This document shows, piece after piece, positions 56,497 to 64,000 of a stretch of DNA of 64,000 bases; within the stretch, counting starts at the first letter, position 1, and each line of letters begins with the position of its first letter. The DNA is from Roseovarius sp. (GTDB taxonomy: Bacteria > Pseudomonadota > Alphaproteobacteria > Rhodobacterales > Rhodobacteraceae). The notes under the pieces are model-generated. The model was given only the letters and a program-made list of their open reading frames with translations. It ran no database searches and was not told where the DNA came from. The stretch is from NCBI GenBank assembly GCA_014359765.1, contig JACIYT010000012.1:1-64000 (forward strand). Direction: 5' to 3'. Position numbers and translations under genes: made by a program.

Positions 56497-56925
56497 TCAC
56501 CAGTGGCCGGTATTGGGCATGCTGGCCCATGGCTCTGCGGGCGGCAGCGGCGCGCCGTCCTGCAACAGCTCCACCGAGATGTTGTCCGGGCTGCGCACGA
56601 AGGCCATGCGCCCGTCGCGCGGCGGGCGGTTGATCGTGATGCCGTTATCCATGAGATGCTGGCACATCTCGTAGATATTCTCCACCGCATAGGCGAGATG
56701 GCCGAAATGGCGGCTGTCGGAGGGCAGCCCCTCATCGCCGTCCCAGTTCCAGGTCAGTTCGACCGGGCATTCCTCCTGCCCCTCGGGCGCCATGAAGACC
56801 AGCGTGAAGCGCCCCTCCTCGTTGTCCATCCGCCGCGTCTCCTTCAGCCCCAGCAGGGCAAAGAAGTGCATCGTCGCCTCGAGGTCCCTTACCCGGACCA
56901 TGGTGTGCAGATAACGGATTTTCAT
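56497..56925 (-). CDS. gloA: Lactoylglutathione lyase (glyoxalase I)
   Basis: 142 residues of the VOC fold. It converts the methylglyoxal-glutathione adduct to S-lactoylglutathione. Blocks are YLHTMVRVRDLEATMHFFAL (20 residues, metal His), MAPEGQEECPVELTWNWDGD (20 residues, metal Glu), FGHLAYAVENIYEMCQHL and FVRSPDNISVELLQDG. ATG 56925 follows GAGAGGAGAGACC. It is convergent with grxD. Confidence 0.93.
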   Translation of the reverse strand: MKIRYLHTMVRVRDLEATMHFFALLGLKETRRMDNEEGRFTLVFMAPEGQEECPVELTWNWDGDEGLPSDSRHFGHLAYAVENIYEMCQHLMDNGITINRPPRDGRMAFVRSPDNISVELLQDGAPLPPAEPWASMPNTGHW

Positions 56926-57129
56926 CGGGTCTCTCCTCTCGGTCCTTTCGGTTCGGCGCCGGCATCGGGTGCGAGGCGCGCAGGCCAGCCGCCCGGACGC
57001 AGGATAGGGGCTGGCGCGCGCGCGGTCGAGGGCAAACCGCCCCGCGCCACCACCTGATATCGGCTTGGCCGCGTGGCCAAACCCAAGATACAGTGAGGGC
57101 CGACTCAGGATCTCCCGAAAGGTGCCGCC

Positions 57130-58038
57130 ATGCCGCTGACCCCGGAACAACAGGCCGAAATCGACGCGCTGCGCGCCAGCCCGCGCCCCACCCTGCGCGC
57201 CACGAGCGAAGGGATGGAGGCGCATCTCCATACCGCGCATCCGGTGCTCGATCATGGATTCGTCCGCGTCATCGACTACATGGGCGACGATGCCGCGATC
57301 TGTCAGGCGGCGCGGGTCTCCTACGGGCGCGGCACGAAATCGGTGAGCAATGACGCGGGGCTCATCCGCTACCTGATGCGGCACTGGCACTCGACGCCTT
57401 TCGAGATGTGCGAGATCAAGCTGCATGTGAAACTGCCGGTCTTCGTCGCCCGCCAGTGGATCCGCCACCGCACCGCCAGCGTGAACGAATATTCCGCCCG
57501 CTACTCGATCCTCGACCGCGAATTCTACATCCCCGCCCGCGAGGCGCTCGCGGCGCAATCCACCACCAACAACCAGGGCCGGGGCGCCGCGCTCGAAGGG
57601 GAGGAGGCCGAGCGCGTGCTGCGCATCCTGCGCGAGGATGCGATGCGCTGCTATGACCATTACGAGGCGATGATCGCCCGGGAGGGCCAGCAGGGGCTGG
57701 CGCGGGAACTGGCGCGCATGAACCTGCCCGCCAATATCTATACCCAGTGGTATTGGAAAACCGATCTGCACAACCTGCTGCATTTCCTGCGGCTGCGCGC
57801 CGATCCCCATGCGCAATACGAAATCCGCGTCTATGCCGAGGCGATCGGGCGGATCGTGGCCGATTGGGTGCCCCATGCCTGGCGCGCCTTCGAGGATTAC
57901 CGCATGGGCGGCGCCACGCTCTCGGCGACCGCGCTGACCTGCCTGCGGCGGATGCTGCGCGGCGAGGCGGTGACGCAGGAAAGCTCGGGCATGAGCGCGG
58001 GGGAATGGCGGGAATTCCGGCAGCTGATCGAGGGCTGA
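57130..58038 (+). CDS. thyX: FAD-dependent thymidylate synthase ThyX
   Basis: 302 residues. It makes dTMP from dUMP with FAD and NADPH. The ThyX signature [15 protein letters not shown] is near residue 117, and the helix [20 protein letters not shown] with [16 protein letters not shown] binds flavin and dUMP. ATG follows GAAAGGTGCCGCC. The presence of thyX suggests that the organism may not use ThyA. The gap of 204 bases upstream, shared with gloA, should hold divergent promoters. Confidence 0.97.
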   Translation: MPLTPEQQAEIDALRASPRPTLRATSEGMEAHLHTAHPVLDHGFVRVIDYMGDDAAICQAARVSYGRGTKSVSNDAGLIRYLMRHWHSTPFEMCEIKLHVKLPVFVARQWIRHRTASVNEYSARYSILDREFYIPAREALAAQSTTNNQGRGAALEGEEAERVLRILREDAMRCYDHYEAMIAREGQQGLARELARMNLPANIYTQWYWKTDLHNLLHFLRLRADPHAQYEIRVYAEAIGRIVADWVPHAWRAFEDYRMGGATLSATALTCLRRMLRGEAVTQESSGMSAGEWREFRQLIEG

Positions 58039-58044
58039 GAAGGA

Positions 58045-59574
58045 TCAGGGCCGGCGGCGCGGCTCACGCGCGCCCCGCAGCCGCGCGCGCAGCACCGCAG
58101 GCAGTTGTCCGGCGAGATCGGTGGCGACGAGCCCCGGCCCGAAGACGCGCGCCGCCTCCACATGCAGCCAGGCGGCACTCTCGGCGGCGGCCATCGGCGG
58201 CAGCCCGCGCGCCAGAAGCCCGGTGATGAGCCCCGCCAGCACGTCGCCCGCCCCGGCCGTGGCGAGCCAGGGCACCGCGCGCGCGTAATGCGCCGAATGG
58301 ATGGTGCAGCGGCCATCGGGTGCGGCAATCACCGTGTCGGCGCCCTTCAGGAGCAGGGTGCATCCCGCGCGGTCCGCAGCGGCGCGGGCGGCATCGACCT
58401 TCGAGAAGGCCGGGCCGCTGGTGGCGGGCGTGCTCAGCCGCGCGGCGATGTCGGGAAACAGCCGCGCGAATTCGCCCGAATGGGGGGTGAGAACGCAGCC
58501 CCCGTGCAAGTGCGCAAACAGCGCCCCGGGCGCGCCCTCGAATGCCGAAAGCGCGTCGGCATCGAGCACGGTTGCGCGACCCGCGGCACAGGCGGCCGCG
58601 ACCAGGGCCGGCGCGCGTTCGAGGCCCAGACCCGGCCCGAGACAGAGCGCCGTGATCCGGGGATCGGCGAGGGCGTCGCGCAGCGCGTCGGCATCGCCGA
58701 CGCGGCGCAGCATCTCGGCGGTGACGTGGCAGGCCACCTCCTGTTGCGCCGCGCCGGGCACGCCGAGCGTGACCGCCCCCGCCCCGATCCGGAGCGCGGC
58801 GCGCGCCGCCAGCCGCGCAGCCCCCGTGCGCCCCGCCCCGCCGGTGAGGATCAGGGCGTGGCCATGGCTGTATTTGTGACCCGCCCCCTTGGCGAGGCGT
58901 GCGGCCTGCGGCGGCGCGACGAGGCGCAGGCCGCCCGTGACCGGGCCAAGGCCGATATCGGCAATGGCGAGCGCGCCGCATTGCGCGGGGCCTTCGGCGA
59001 GGTGATGGCCGCATTTCGCGGCGTGGAACGTGACCGTGAGATCGGCGCGCATCGCCGCCTCGCCGATCACCCGTCCGCTGTCGCTGCACAGCCCCGAGGG
59101 CAGATCGACCGCGACCACCCGTTGCGCGACGAGCGCGCAGGCCGCCGCCGCCGCGCCTTGGAGTGGGCGCGCGAGGCCCGTGCCGAAGAGCGCATCGACC
59201 AGAAGCGCCGCGCCGGGCAGCGCCTCGGCCGCGCGCTCCAGCGGCTGCACCTCTCCCATGGCGCGCCAGCGCGCGCAGTTGGTCCGCGCATCCGCAGGCA
59301 GGCGCTCGGGATCGCCCAGGAGATGCACCGCCACCTCCCAGCCCCGGTCCTTCAGCAGCCGCGCGATCACGAATCCGTCGCCGCCATTATTGCCCGGACC
59401 GCAGAGAACGACCGCCTTTTGCGGCACCTGCGCGAGATCGGGCCAGGCCGCGAAGACCGCATCGACCACGCCGCGCCCGGCGCGCTCCATCAGCGCGCGC
59501 CCGGTGACCGCGCCCGATTCGATGGCGGCCCGTTCGGCGGCGCGCATCTGCGCGGCGGTGAGCAGTTCGGTCAT
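58045..59574 (-). CDS. nnr: Bifunctional NAD(P)H-hydrate repair enzyme (epimerase plus ADP-dependent dehydratase)
   Basis: 509 residues. The N-terminal epimerase domain (about 1-205) has VVLCGPGNNGGDGFVIARLL near residue 56. The C-terminal dehydratase domain (about 215-500) has HALILTGGAGRTGAARLAAR, CVLTPHSGEFARLFPD and the nucleotide-site ATAGAGDVLAGLITGLLARG. It repairs hydrated NADH and NADPH. The ATG at 59574 (MTELLTAAQMRAAE) is the family-like start. It is divergent from glnB and convergent with thyX, with six bases between stops. Confidence 0.94.
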   Translation of the reverse strand: MTELLTAAQMRAAERAAIESGAVTGRALMERAGRGVVDAVFAAWPDLAQVPQKAVVLCGPGNNGGDGFVIARLLKDRGWEVAVHLLGDPERLPADARTNCARWRAMGEVQPLERAAEALPGAALLVDALFGTGLARPLQGAAAAACALVAQRVVAVDLPSGLCSDSGRVIGEAAMRADLTVTFHAAKCGHHLAEGPAQCGALAIADIGLGPVTGGLRLVAPPQAARLAKGAGHKYSHGHALILTGGAGRTGAARLAARAALRIGAGAVTLGVPGAAQQEVACHVTAEMLRRVGDADALRDALADPRITALCLGPGLGLERAPALVAAACAAGRATVLDADALSAFEGAPGALFAHLHGGCVLTPHSGEFARLFPDIAARLSTPATSGPAFSKVDAARAAADRAGCTLLLKGADTVIAAPDGRCTIHSAHYARAVPWLATAGAGDVLAGLITGLLARGLPPMAAAESAAWLHVEAARVFGPGLVATDLAGQLPAVLRARLRGAREPRRRP

Positions 59575-59576
59575 GA

Positions 59577-60083
<507 letters not shown>

Positions 60084-60111
60084 CAGACCCCAGAAAGGAA
60101 AGGGATTTTCC

Positions 60112-61518
60112 ATGAGCACCGACGCGCTCCTCAAGCAGATGAGGGACGAGGAAATCGACTATGTCGATATCCGTTTCACCGATCCGCGCGGCAAGCTGCA
60201 ACACGTGACCGTCGTCGCCGATCTGGTGGACGAGGATTTCCTCGAGGAGGGCTTCATGTTCGACGGCTCCTCCATCGCCGGATGGAAGAGCATCGAGGCC
60301 TCCGACATGAAGCTCATGCCCGATACCGAGAGCGCCTATGTCGATCCGTTCTACGCGGAAAAGACCATGTGCCTGCATTGCTCGGTGGTCGAGCCCGACA
60401 CCGGCGAGCCCTATGAGCGCGACCCGCGCGGCACCGCCGAGAAGGCCGAGGCCTATCTCAAGGCGTCGGGCGTGGGCGACGTGGCCTATTTCGGTCCCGA
60501 GGCGGAATTCTTTCTCTTCGACGACGTGCGCTTTTCCAACACGATCAACAAGGTGTCCTACGAGGTCGATGCCGTGGACGGATCGTGGAACAGCGATGCC
60601 GAATTCGAGACCGGCAATACCGGCCACCGGCCCGGCCTCAAGGGGGGCTATTTCCCGGTGAACCCGGTGGATGACGCGCAGGACCTGCGCGCCGAGATGC
60701 TCTCGACCATGAAGCGCATGGGCATGAAGGTGGACAAGCACCATCACGAGGTGGCCTCCTGCCAGCACGAGCTTGGCCTCATCTTCGGCACGCTGGTCAG
60801 GCAGGCCGACGAGATCCAGAAATACAAATACGTCATCCACAACGTGGCCCATGCCTATGGCAAATCGGCCACCTTCATGCCCAAGCCGATCTATGGCGAC
60901 AACGGCTCGGGGATGCATGTGAACATGTCGATCTGGAAGGACGGCAAGCCGCTCTTCGCGGGCGACAAATATGCCGATCTGAGCCAGGAGGCGCTGTGGT
61001 TCATCGGCGGTATCCTCAAGCACGCCAAGACGCTCAACGCCTTCACCAACCCCACGACCAACAGCTACAAGCGGCTGGTGCCGGGCTTCGAGGCGCCGGT
61101 GCTGCGGGCCTATTCGGCGCGCAACCGCTCGGGCTGCATCCGCATCCCGTGGACCGAGAGCCCCAAGGCCAAGCGCGTCGAGGCGCGTTTCCCCGATCCG
61201 GCGGCCAATCCCTATCTGGCCTTTGCCGCGCTGCTGATGGCCGGGCTCGACGGGATCAAGTCGCGCATCGACCCGGGCGAGGCGATGGACAAGAACCTCT
61301 ACGACCTGCCGGCCGAAGAGCTCAAGGATATCCCCACCGTCTGCGGCAGCCTGCGCGAGGCGCTCGACGCGCTGGCGCGCGATCACGATTTCCTGCTGGC
61401 CGGAGACGTGTTCACCAAGGCACAGATCGAGGGCTATATCGCGCTCAAGATGGACGAGGTGCACAAGTTCGAGCAGACCCCGCACCCGGTCGAATTCGGG
61501 ATGTATTACAGCTGCTGA
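60112..61518 (+). CDS. glnA: Glutamine synthetase type I
   Basis: 468 residues. It joins glutamate and ammonia with ATP. Motifs are [20 protein letters not shown] (20 residues), [35 protein letters not shown] (20 residues), [18 protein letters not shown] and the adenylylation site Tyr in [10 protein letters not shown] near residue 400. The start follows AAAGGAAAGGG. It is cotranscribed with glnB and closed by a strong hairpin. Confidence 0.98.
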   Translation: MSTDALLKQMRDEEIDYVDIRFTDPRGKLQHVTVVADLVDEDFLEEGFMFDGSSIAGWKSIEASDMKLMPDTESAYVDPFYAEKTMCLHCSVVEPDTGEPYERDPRGTAEKAEAYLKASGVGDVAYFGPEAEFFLFDDVRFSNTINKVSYEVDAVDGSWNSDAEFETGNTGHRPGLKGGYFPVNPVDDAQDLRAEMLSTMKRMGMKVDKHHHEVASCQHELGLIFGTLVRQADEIQKYKYVIHNVAHAYGKSATFMPKPIYGDNGSGMHVNMSIWKDGKPLFAGDKYADLSQEALWFIGGILKHAKTLNAFTNPTTNSYKRLVPGFEAPVLRAYSARNRSGCIRIPWTESPKAKRVEARFPDPAANPYLAFAALLMAGLDGIKSRIDPGEAMDKNLYDLPAEELKDIPTVCGSLREALDALARDHDFLLAGDVFTKAQIEGYIALKMDEVHKFEQTPHPVEFGMYYSC

Positions 61519-61551
61519 GGCGGCCGGCCGATCACGGCCTGTCGCATGGCG

Positions 61552-61580
61552 CAGGGGCGTCCCGCTTCGGGGCGCCCCTG
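61552..61580 (+). terminator. Strong terminator hairpin of glnB-glnA
   Basis: A 13-bp stem, 61552-61564 with 61568-61580, has one G-T pair and a 3-base loop. It lies 33 bases after the glnA stop. No T-run follows, as is common in GC-rich genomes. Confidence 0.75.
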
Positions 61581-61609
61581 GCCTGCCGCCCGGCACCACA
61601 CGGATGCGC

Positions 61610-61637
61610 TTGCCCGGGGGAGGGATCGCGTTAGACT
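61610..61637 (+). promoter_or_regulatory. Possible promoter of the lytic transglycosylase gene
   Basis: TTGCCC (61610-61615), a 16-base spacer and TAGACT (61632-61637) lie 43 bases before the start codon. The same TAGACT hexamer is seen before tamA and the sulfotransferase gene. Confidence 0.5.
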
Positions 61638-61680
61638 GAGGCCAGGCGCAGCGCGCGGGACGCGCGCAGGGAGGTCTGGC

Positions 61681-62493
61681 ATGGCGTCACGGTTCGGGGC
61701 GGGGGTATTCGGGGCGGGCCTTGCGCTCGTGCTCGTGGCGGGCGCGGCGCAGGGCGCGCCCTGCGGGGACAAGGCGCAGGGTTTCGAGGCGTGGAAGGCG
61801 GGCTTTGCCCGGGCGGCGGCGGCCGAGGGCGTGGGCGCACGCGGCCTCGCGGCGCTCGAGCGGGCGCAATACGCGCACCGCACCATCGCGGCGGACCGCA
61901 ACCAGAAGAGCTTTCGCTACAGTCTCGAGCGATTCATGGAGCTGCGCGGCGCAGATACCATCGTTGCCCAGGGGCGCAAGCGGCGCGCGCGCGATGCCGC
62001 CTTCTACGACGCGCTGGAGCGGCATTATGGCGTGCCTGCCGGGGTGCTCATCGCCATTCACGGGATGGAGACGGGCTTTGGCGGGTTCATGGGCGACACG
62101 CCGGTGGTCTCGGCCATCGTGACGCTGGCCTATGATTGCCGGCGGTCGGATTTCTTTCGCCCCCATGCCATCGGCGCGCTGAAGCTGGTGGAGCGCGGGG
62201 CGATCACGGGGGCGACCCTTGGCGCGCGTCACGGCGAGCTGGGCCACACCCAGTTCCTGCCGGGCAATGCGCTCGCCTACGGGGTCGATGCCGATGGCGA
62301 CGGGCGGGTGGATTTCTACAACCTCGCCGACGCCATGGCCTCGACCGCGCATTTCCTGCGCCAGAAGGGATGGCAGCCCGGCCTCGGCTATCAGGAGGGT
62401 GAGCCGAATTTCGCGGTCATCCGCCAATGGAACGCCGCCGGCGTCTATCAGAAGGCGATCGCCATCATGGCGGCGCGGATCGACCAACGCTGA
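61681..62493 (+). CDS. Lytic murein transglycosylase (MltB family)
   Basis: 270 residues. A signal peptide (FGAGLALVLVAGAAQGAP) precedes the SLT fold: GVPAGVLIAIHGMETGFGGF with the catalytic Glu near residue 132, RHGELGHTQFLPGNALAYGV (20 residues) and DADGDGRVDFYNLADAMAST then FLRQKGWQPG. It cleaves peptidoglycan to 1,6-anhydro-MurNAc products, the substrates that AnmK recycles. A CXXC is absent and no lipobox is visible, so it is soluble periplasmic. The ATG at 61681 follows GGGAGGTCTGGC. Confidence 0.93.
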   Translation: MASRFGAGVFGAGLALVLVAGAAQGAPCGDKAQGFEAWKAGFARAAAAEGVGARGLAALERAQYAHRTIAADRNQKSFRYSLERFMELRGADTIVAQGRKRRARDAAFYDALERHYGVPAGVLIAIHGMETGFGGFMGDTPVVSAIVTLAYDCRRSDFFRPHAIGALKLVERGAITGATLGARHGELGHTQFLPGNALAYGVDADGDGRVDFYNLADAMASTAHFLRQKGWQPGLGYQEGEPNFAVIRQWNAAGVYQKAIAIMAARIDQR

Positions 62494-62502
62494 CCCACGC
62501 GA

Positions 62503-62519
62503 GGCCCCGCATGCGGGCC
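62503..62519 (+). terminator. Hairpin behind the lytic transglycosylase gene
   Basis: GGCCC (62503-62507) pairs with GGGCC (62515-62519) across the seven bases CGCATGC. It lies ten bases after the stop. It could also serve the convergent trmO gene, whose stop is about 80 bases away. Confidence 0.45.
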
Positions 62520-62599
62520 GCCGCCGCCTGCCCTTTGCGGCATTGCCCGGCGTGATCCTGTGCGGCCAGGCGTGCGCGCCGATCGGATCACCGCCGTCA

Positions 62600-63097
62600 T
62601 CACCGGGGGGGGCGGATCGGGTCCGGATCGGGATGCGGCGCGGTCTGCGGGCTGAAGGCGCAAGTCGCGGGCTTGATGTCGAGGAGCGGCGTGCCGTCGA
62701 GACAGTCGAGCCCGCGCACGATCAGCGTGGCCCCCTCCACGCCGACAAGCCGCACCCGCGACAGCCCGATCGGATTGGGCCGCTGCGGCGAGCGCAGCGC
62801 GAAGGTGCCGCAGTAATGCGCACCGTCGTTCCGGGGGTTCTGCACCACCAGATCGCGCCGCGCCCGATCAAGCCAGTAGAGCAGGTCGAGGTGCTGATAC
62901 CCCTCCACCCCCAGAAGCGCCTCGGCCCAGGGCGCGAAGACCTCCACCCGGCAGTCCGGCCCATCCTCACGCCCCTGCCGGGGGCAGTCGCTGCGTATGC
63001 TCCAGGGCGTGTGGATACGCCCGATGAAATGCAGCATGGCATCGCGCGCCTGAGGCACCTCGACCACCCGTTCGCCTGCGCGTATCCGGCTTTCCAT
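62600..63097 (-). CDS. tsaA: tRNA (N6-threonylcarbamoyladenosine37-N6) methyltransferase TrmO
   Basis: 165 residues from the ATG at 63097, or 175 from the ATG at 63127, whose ribosome site is very close. The domain starts LHFIGRIHTPWSIRSDCPRQ and holds the SAM-site hallmark FALRSPQRPNPIGLSRVRL, then LDCLDGTPLLDIKP. It methylates t6A37 in tRNA-Thr. The last codons include an eight-G run (62605-62612 on the plus strand). It is convergent with the transglycosylase gene. Confidence 0.9.
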   Translation of the reverse strand: MESRIRAGERVVEVPQARDAMLHFIGRIHTPWSIRSDCPRQGREDGPDCRVEVFAPWAEALLGVEGYQHLDLLYWLDRARRDLVVQNPRNDGAHYCGTFALRSPQRPNPIGLSRVRLVGVEGATLIVRGLDCLDGTPLLDIKPATCAFSPQTAPHPDPDPIRPPR

Positions 63098-63177
63098 CGC
63101 CCCACCCTCGCCTGTTGCCAATCGCATGACCCTTCTCTAGCACTGTCACGCACCCCGCACCAAGCAGGAGTCGGCCC

Positions 63178-64000
63178 ATGTTCCAGAGCTTTACCGAGAC
63201 CGCGCGCCCCGAACAGGGACCGCCGCGCCTCGCGCTTCTGCGGCAGGCGATGGCGGGTGCGGGGCTCGACGGGTGGATCGTGCCGCGCGCCGATGCGCAT
63301 CAGGGCGAATATGTCGCGGCCTGCGACGCGCGGCTTGCCTGGCTCACGGGCTTTACCGGCTCGGCGGGGATCTGCGCGATAACACAAGGCGCGGCGGCGC
63401 TCTTTGTCGATGGGCGCTACCGCGTGCAGGCGCGCGCGCAGGTGGATACGCGCCATTTCACCCCCGTCGATTTCCCCGCCACCCGCCCCGGCGCGTGGCT
63501 CGCGCAGGCCCTGCCCGAGGGCGGCACAGTGGGATTCGATCCCTGGCACTTCACCCCCGAGCAGATCGAGGAATTGACCGCCGCCCTGCCCGAGAGCCTC
63601 CGCCTTGTGCCCGGCGAGAACCTCGTCGATGCCATCTGGCCCGACCGCCCCGCGCCGCCCAAGGGCCCGATCACGCCCTGGCCCGACGATCTCGCGGGGG
63701 CGAGCCATGCCGCAAAACGCGCCCGCCTCGCCGAGGGGCTGCGCCGCGCGGGCGCGCGCGCCGCCGTCATCACGCTGTGTGATTCGCTGGCCTGGCTGCT
63801 CAATATCCGTGGCAGCGACATCCCCCGCAACCCGGTGCCGCAGGGCTTTGCCATCCTGCACGACGACGGGCGGGTGGCGCTTTTCACCGATCCGGCCAAG
63901 CTCGACGCAGCCGCGCGCGCCCATCTGGGTAACGAGGTGACGCTTGCCCCGCCAGAGGCGTTCGGCCCCGCGCTCGAGGCGCTGAGCGGCCCCGTCCTCG
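63178..64000 (+). CDS. Xaa-Pro aminopeptidase (aminopeptidase P, M24 family), 5' part
   Basis: 274 codons are inside the window and the gene runs off its right edge. The part seen is the N-terminal creatinase-like domain and the start of the second: GLDGWIVPRADAHQGEYVAA (20 residues), RLAWLTGFTGSAGICAITQG, AALFVDGRYRVQARAQVD, FDPWHFTPEQIEEL and DSLAWLLNIRGSDIPRNPVP. The metal-binding catalytic domain lies beyond the edge. The ATG at 63178 follows AAGCAGGAGTCGG. It is divergent from trmO. Confidence 0.92.
   Translation, partial: MFQSFTETARPEQGPPRLALLRQAMAGAGLDGWIVPRADAHQGEYVAACDARLAWLTGFTGSAGICAITQGAAALFVDGRYRVQARAQVDTRHFTPVDFPATRPGAWLAQALPEGGTVGFDPWHFTPEQIEELTAALPESLRLVPGENLVDAIWPDRPAPPKGPITPWPDDLAGASHAAKRARLAEGLRRAGARAAVITLCDSLAWLLNIRGSDIPRNPVPQGFAILHDDGRVALFTDPAKLDAAARAHLGNEVTLAPPEAFGPALEALSGPVL

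Overview
This window is chromosomal DNA from a GC-rich alphaproteobacterium, almost certainly a member of the Rhodobacteraceae. The evidence is the very high GC content, the gene arrangements (purL-bolA-small gene-grxD, anmK divergent from tyrS, aroK-aroB divergent from an xerD unit, glnB-glnA, tamA-tamB) and the intergenic palindromes. It is mostly well-packed core genome, with one decayed insertion sequence at the left edge. The species cannot be named from the sequence alone.

Layout. 1-1.5 kb: the first codons of a leftward gene, an unassigned remnant, and a broken IS256-family element abutting the end of thrS. 1.5-10.7 kb: thrS, htpX, a sulfotransferase, a Hint-fold protein, a divergent GAPDH, class II DAHP synthase, a GlxA/AraC-type regulator and a PQQ-type sugar dehydrogenase. 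10.8-21.1 kb: a complete reductive pyrimidine degradation locus. It comprises preT-preA (dihydropyrimidine dehydrogenase), hydA (dihydropyrimidinase), a beta-ureidopropionase, a four-gene ABC importer and a RutR-type TetR regulator. Matching 16-bp dyads lie before both catabolic transcription units. 21.3-24.8 kb: a NarL-type response regulator, a hybrid histidine kinase and, between them, a small exported protein of the molybdopterin-oxidoreductase fold with no cysteine in its mature part. 24.9-35.2 kb: envelope genes, namely an RND efflux pair and then TamA-TamB.

35.2-44.6 kb: a PLP enzyme of the cystathionine synthase/lyase family with anmK, tyrS, aroB-aroK, a small membrane protein, an exported helical protein of unknown function, xerD and a CorC-type transporter. 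44.7-53.3 kb: a DsbA-like oxidoreductase, a BepA-like M48 protease, an aminotransferase, bamA-skp-fabZ (without rseP, lpxD or lpxA beside them), an orphan ABC ATPase and a thioredoxin-like protein. 53.3-64 kb: purL, bolA, grxD, gloA, thyX, nnr, glnB-glnA, a lytic transglycosylase, trmO and the 5' part of an aminopeptidase P gene.

The most interesting non-coding structure is a set of palindromes. Three tandem double hairpins sit between convergent genes, and a related hairpin lies inside the broken transposase. A perfect 14-bp inverted repeat places the same leader sequence in front of both aroK and the divergent small gene. A long inverted repeat lies inside the pyrimidine ABC operon, and a TGCCCG cluster precedes glnB. 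No tRNA, rRNA, CRISPR array, prophage or phage-defence locus was seen. I did not find a clearly new large system. The best candidates for new biology are the two-component locus with the cysteine-less molybdopterin-fold protein, the pyrimidine transporter and regulon, and the palindrome family.
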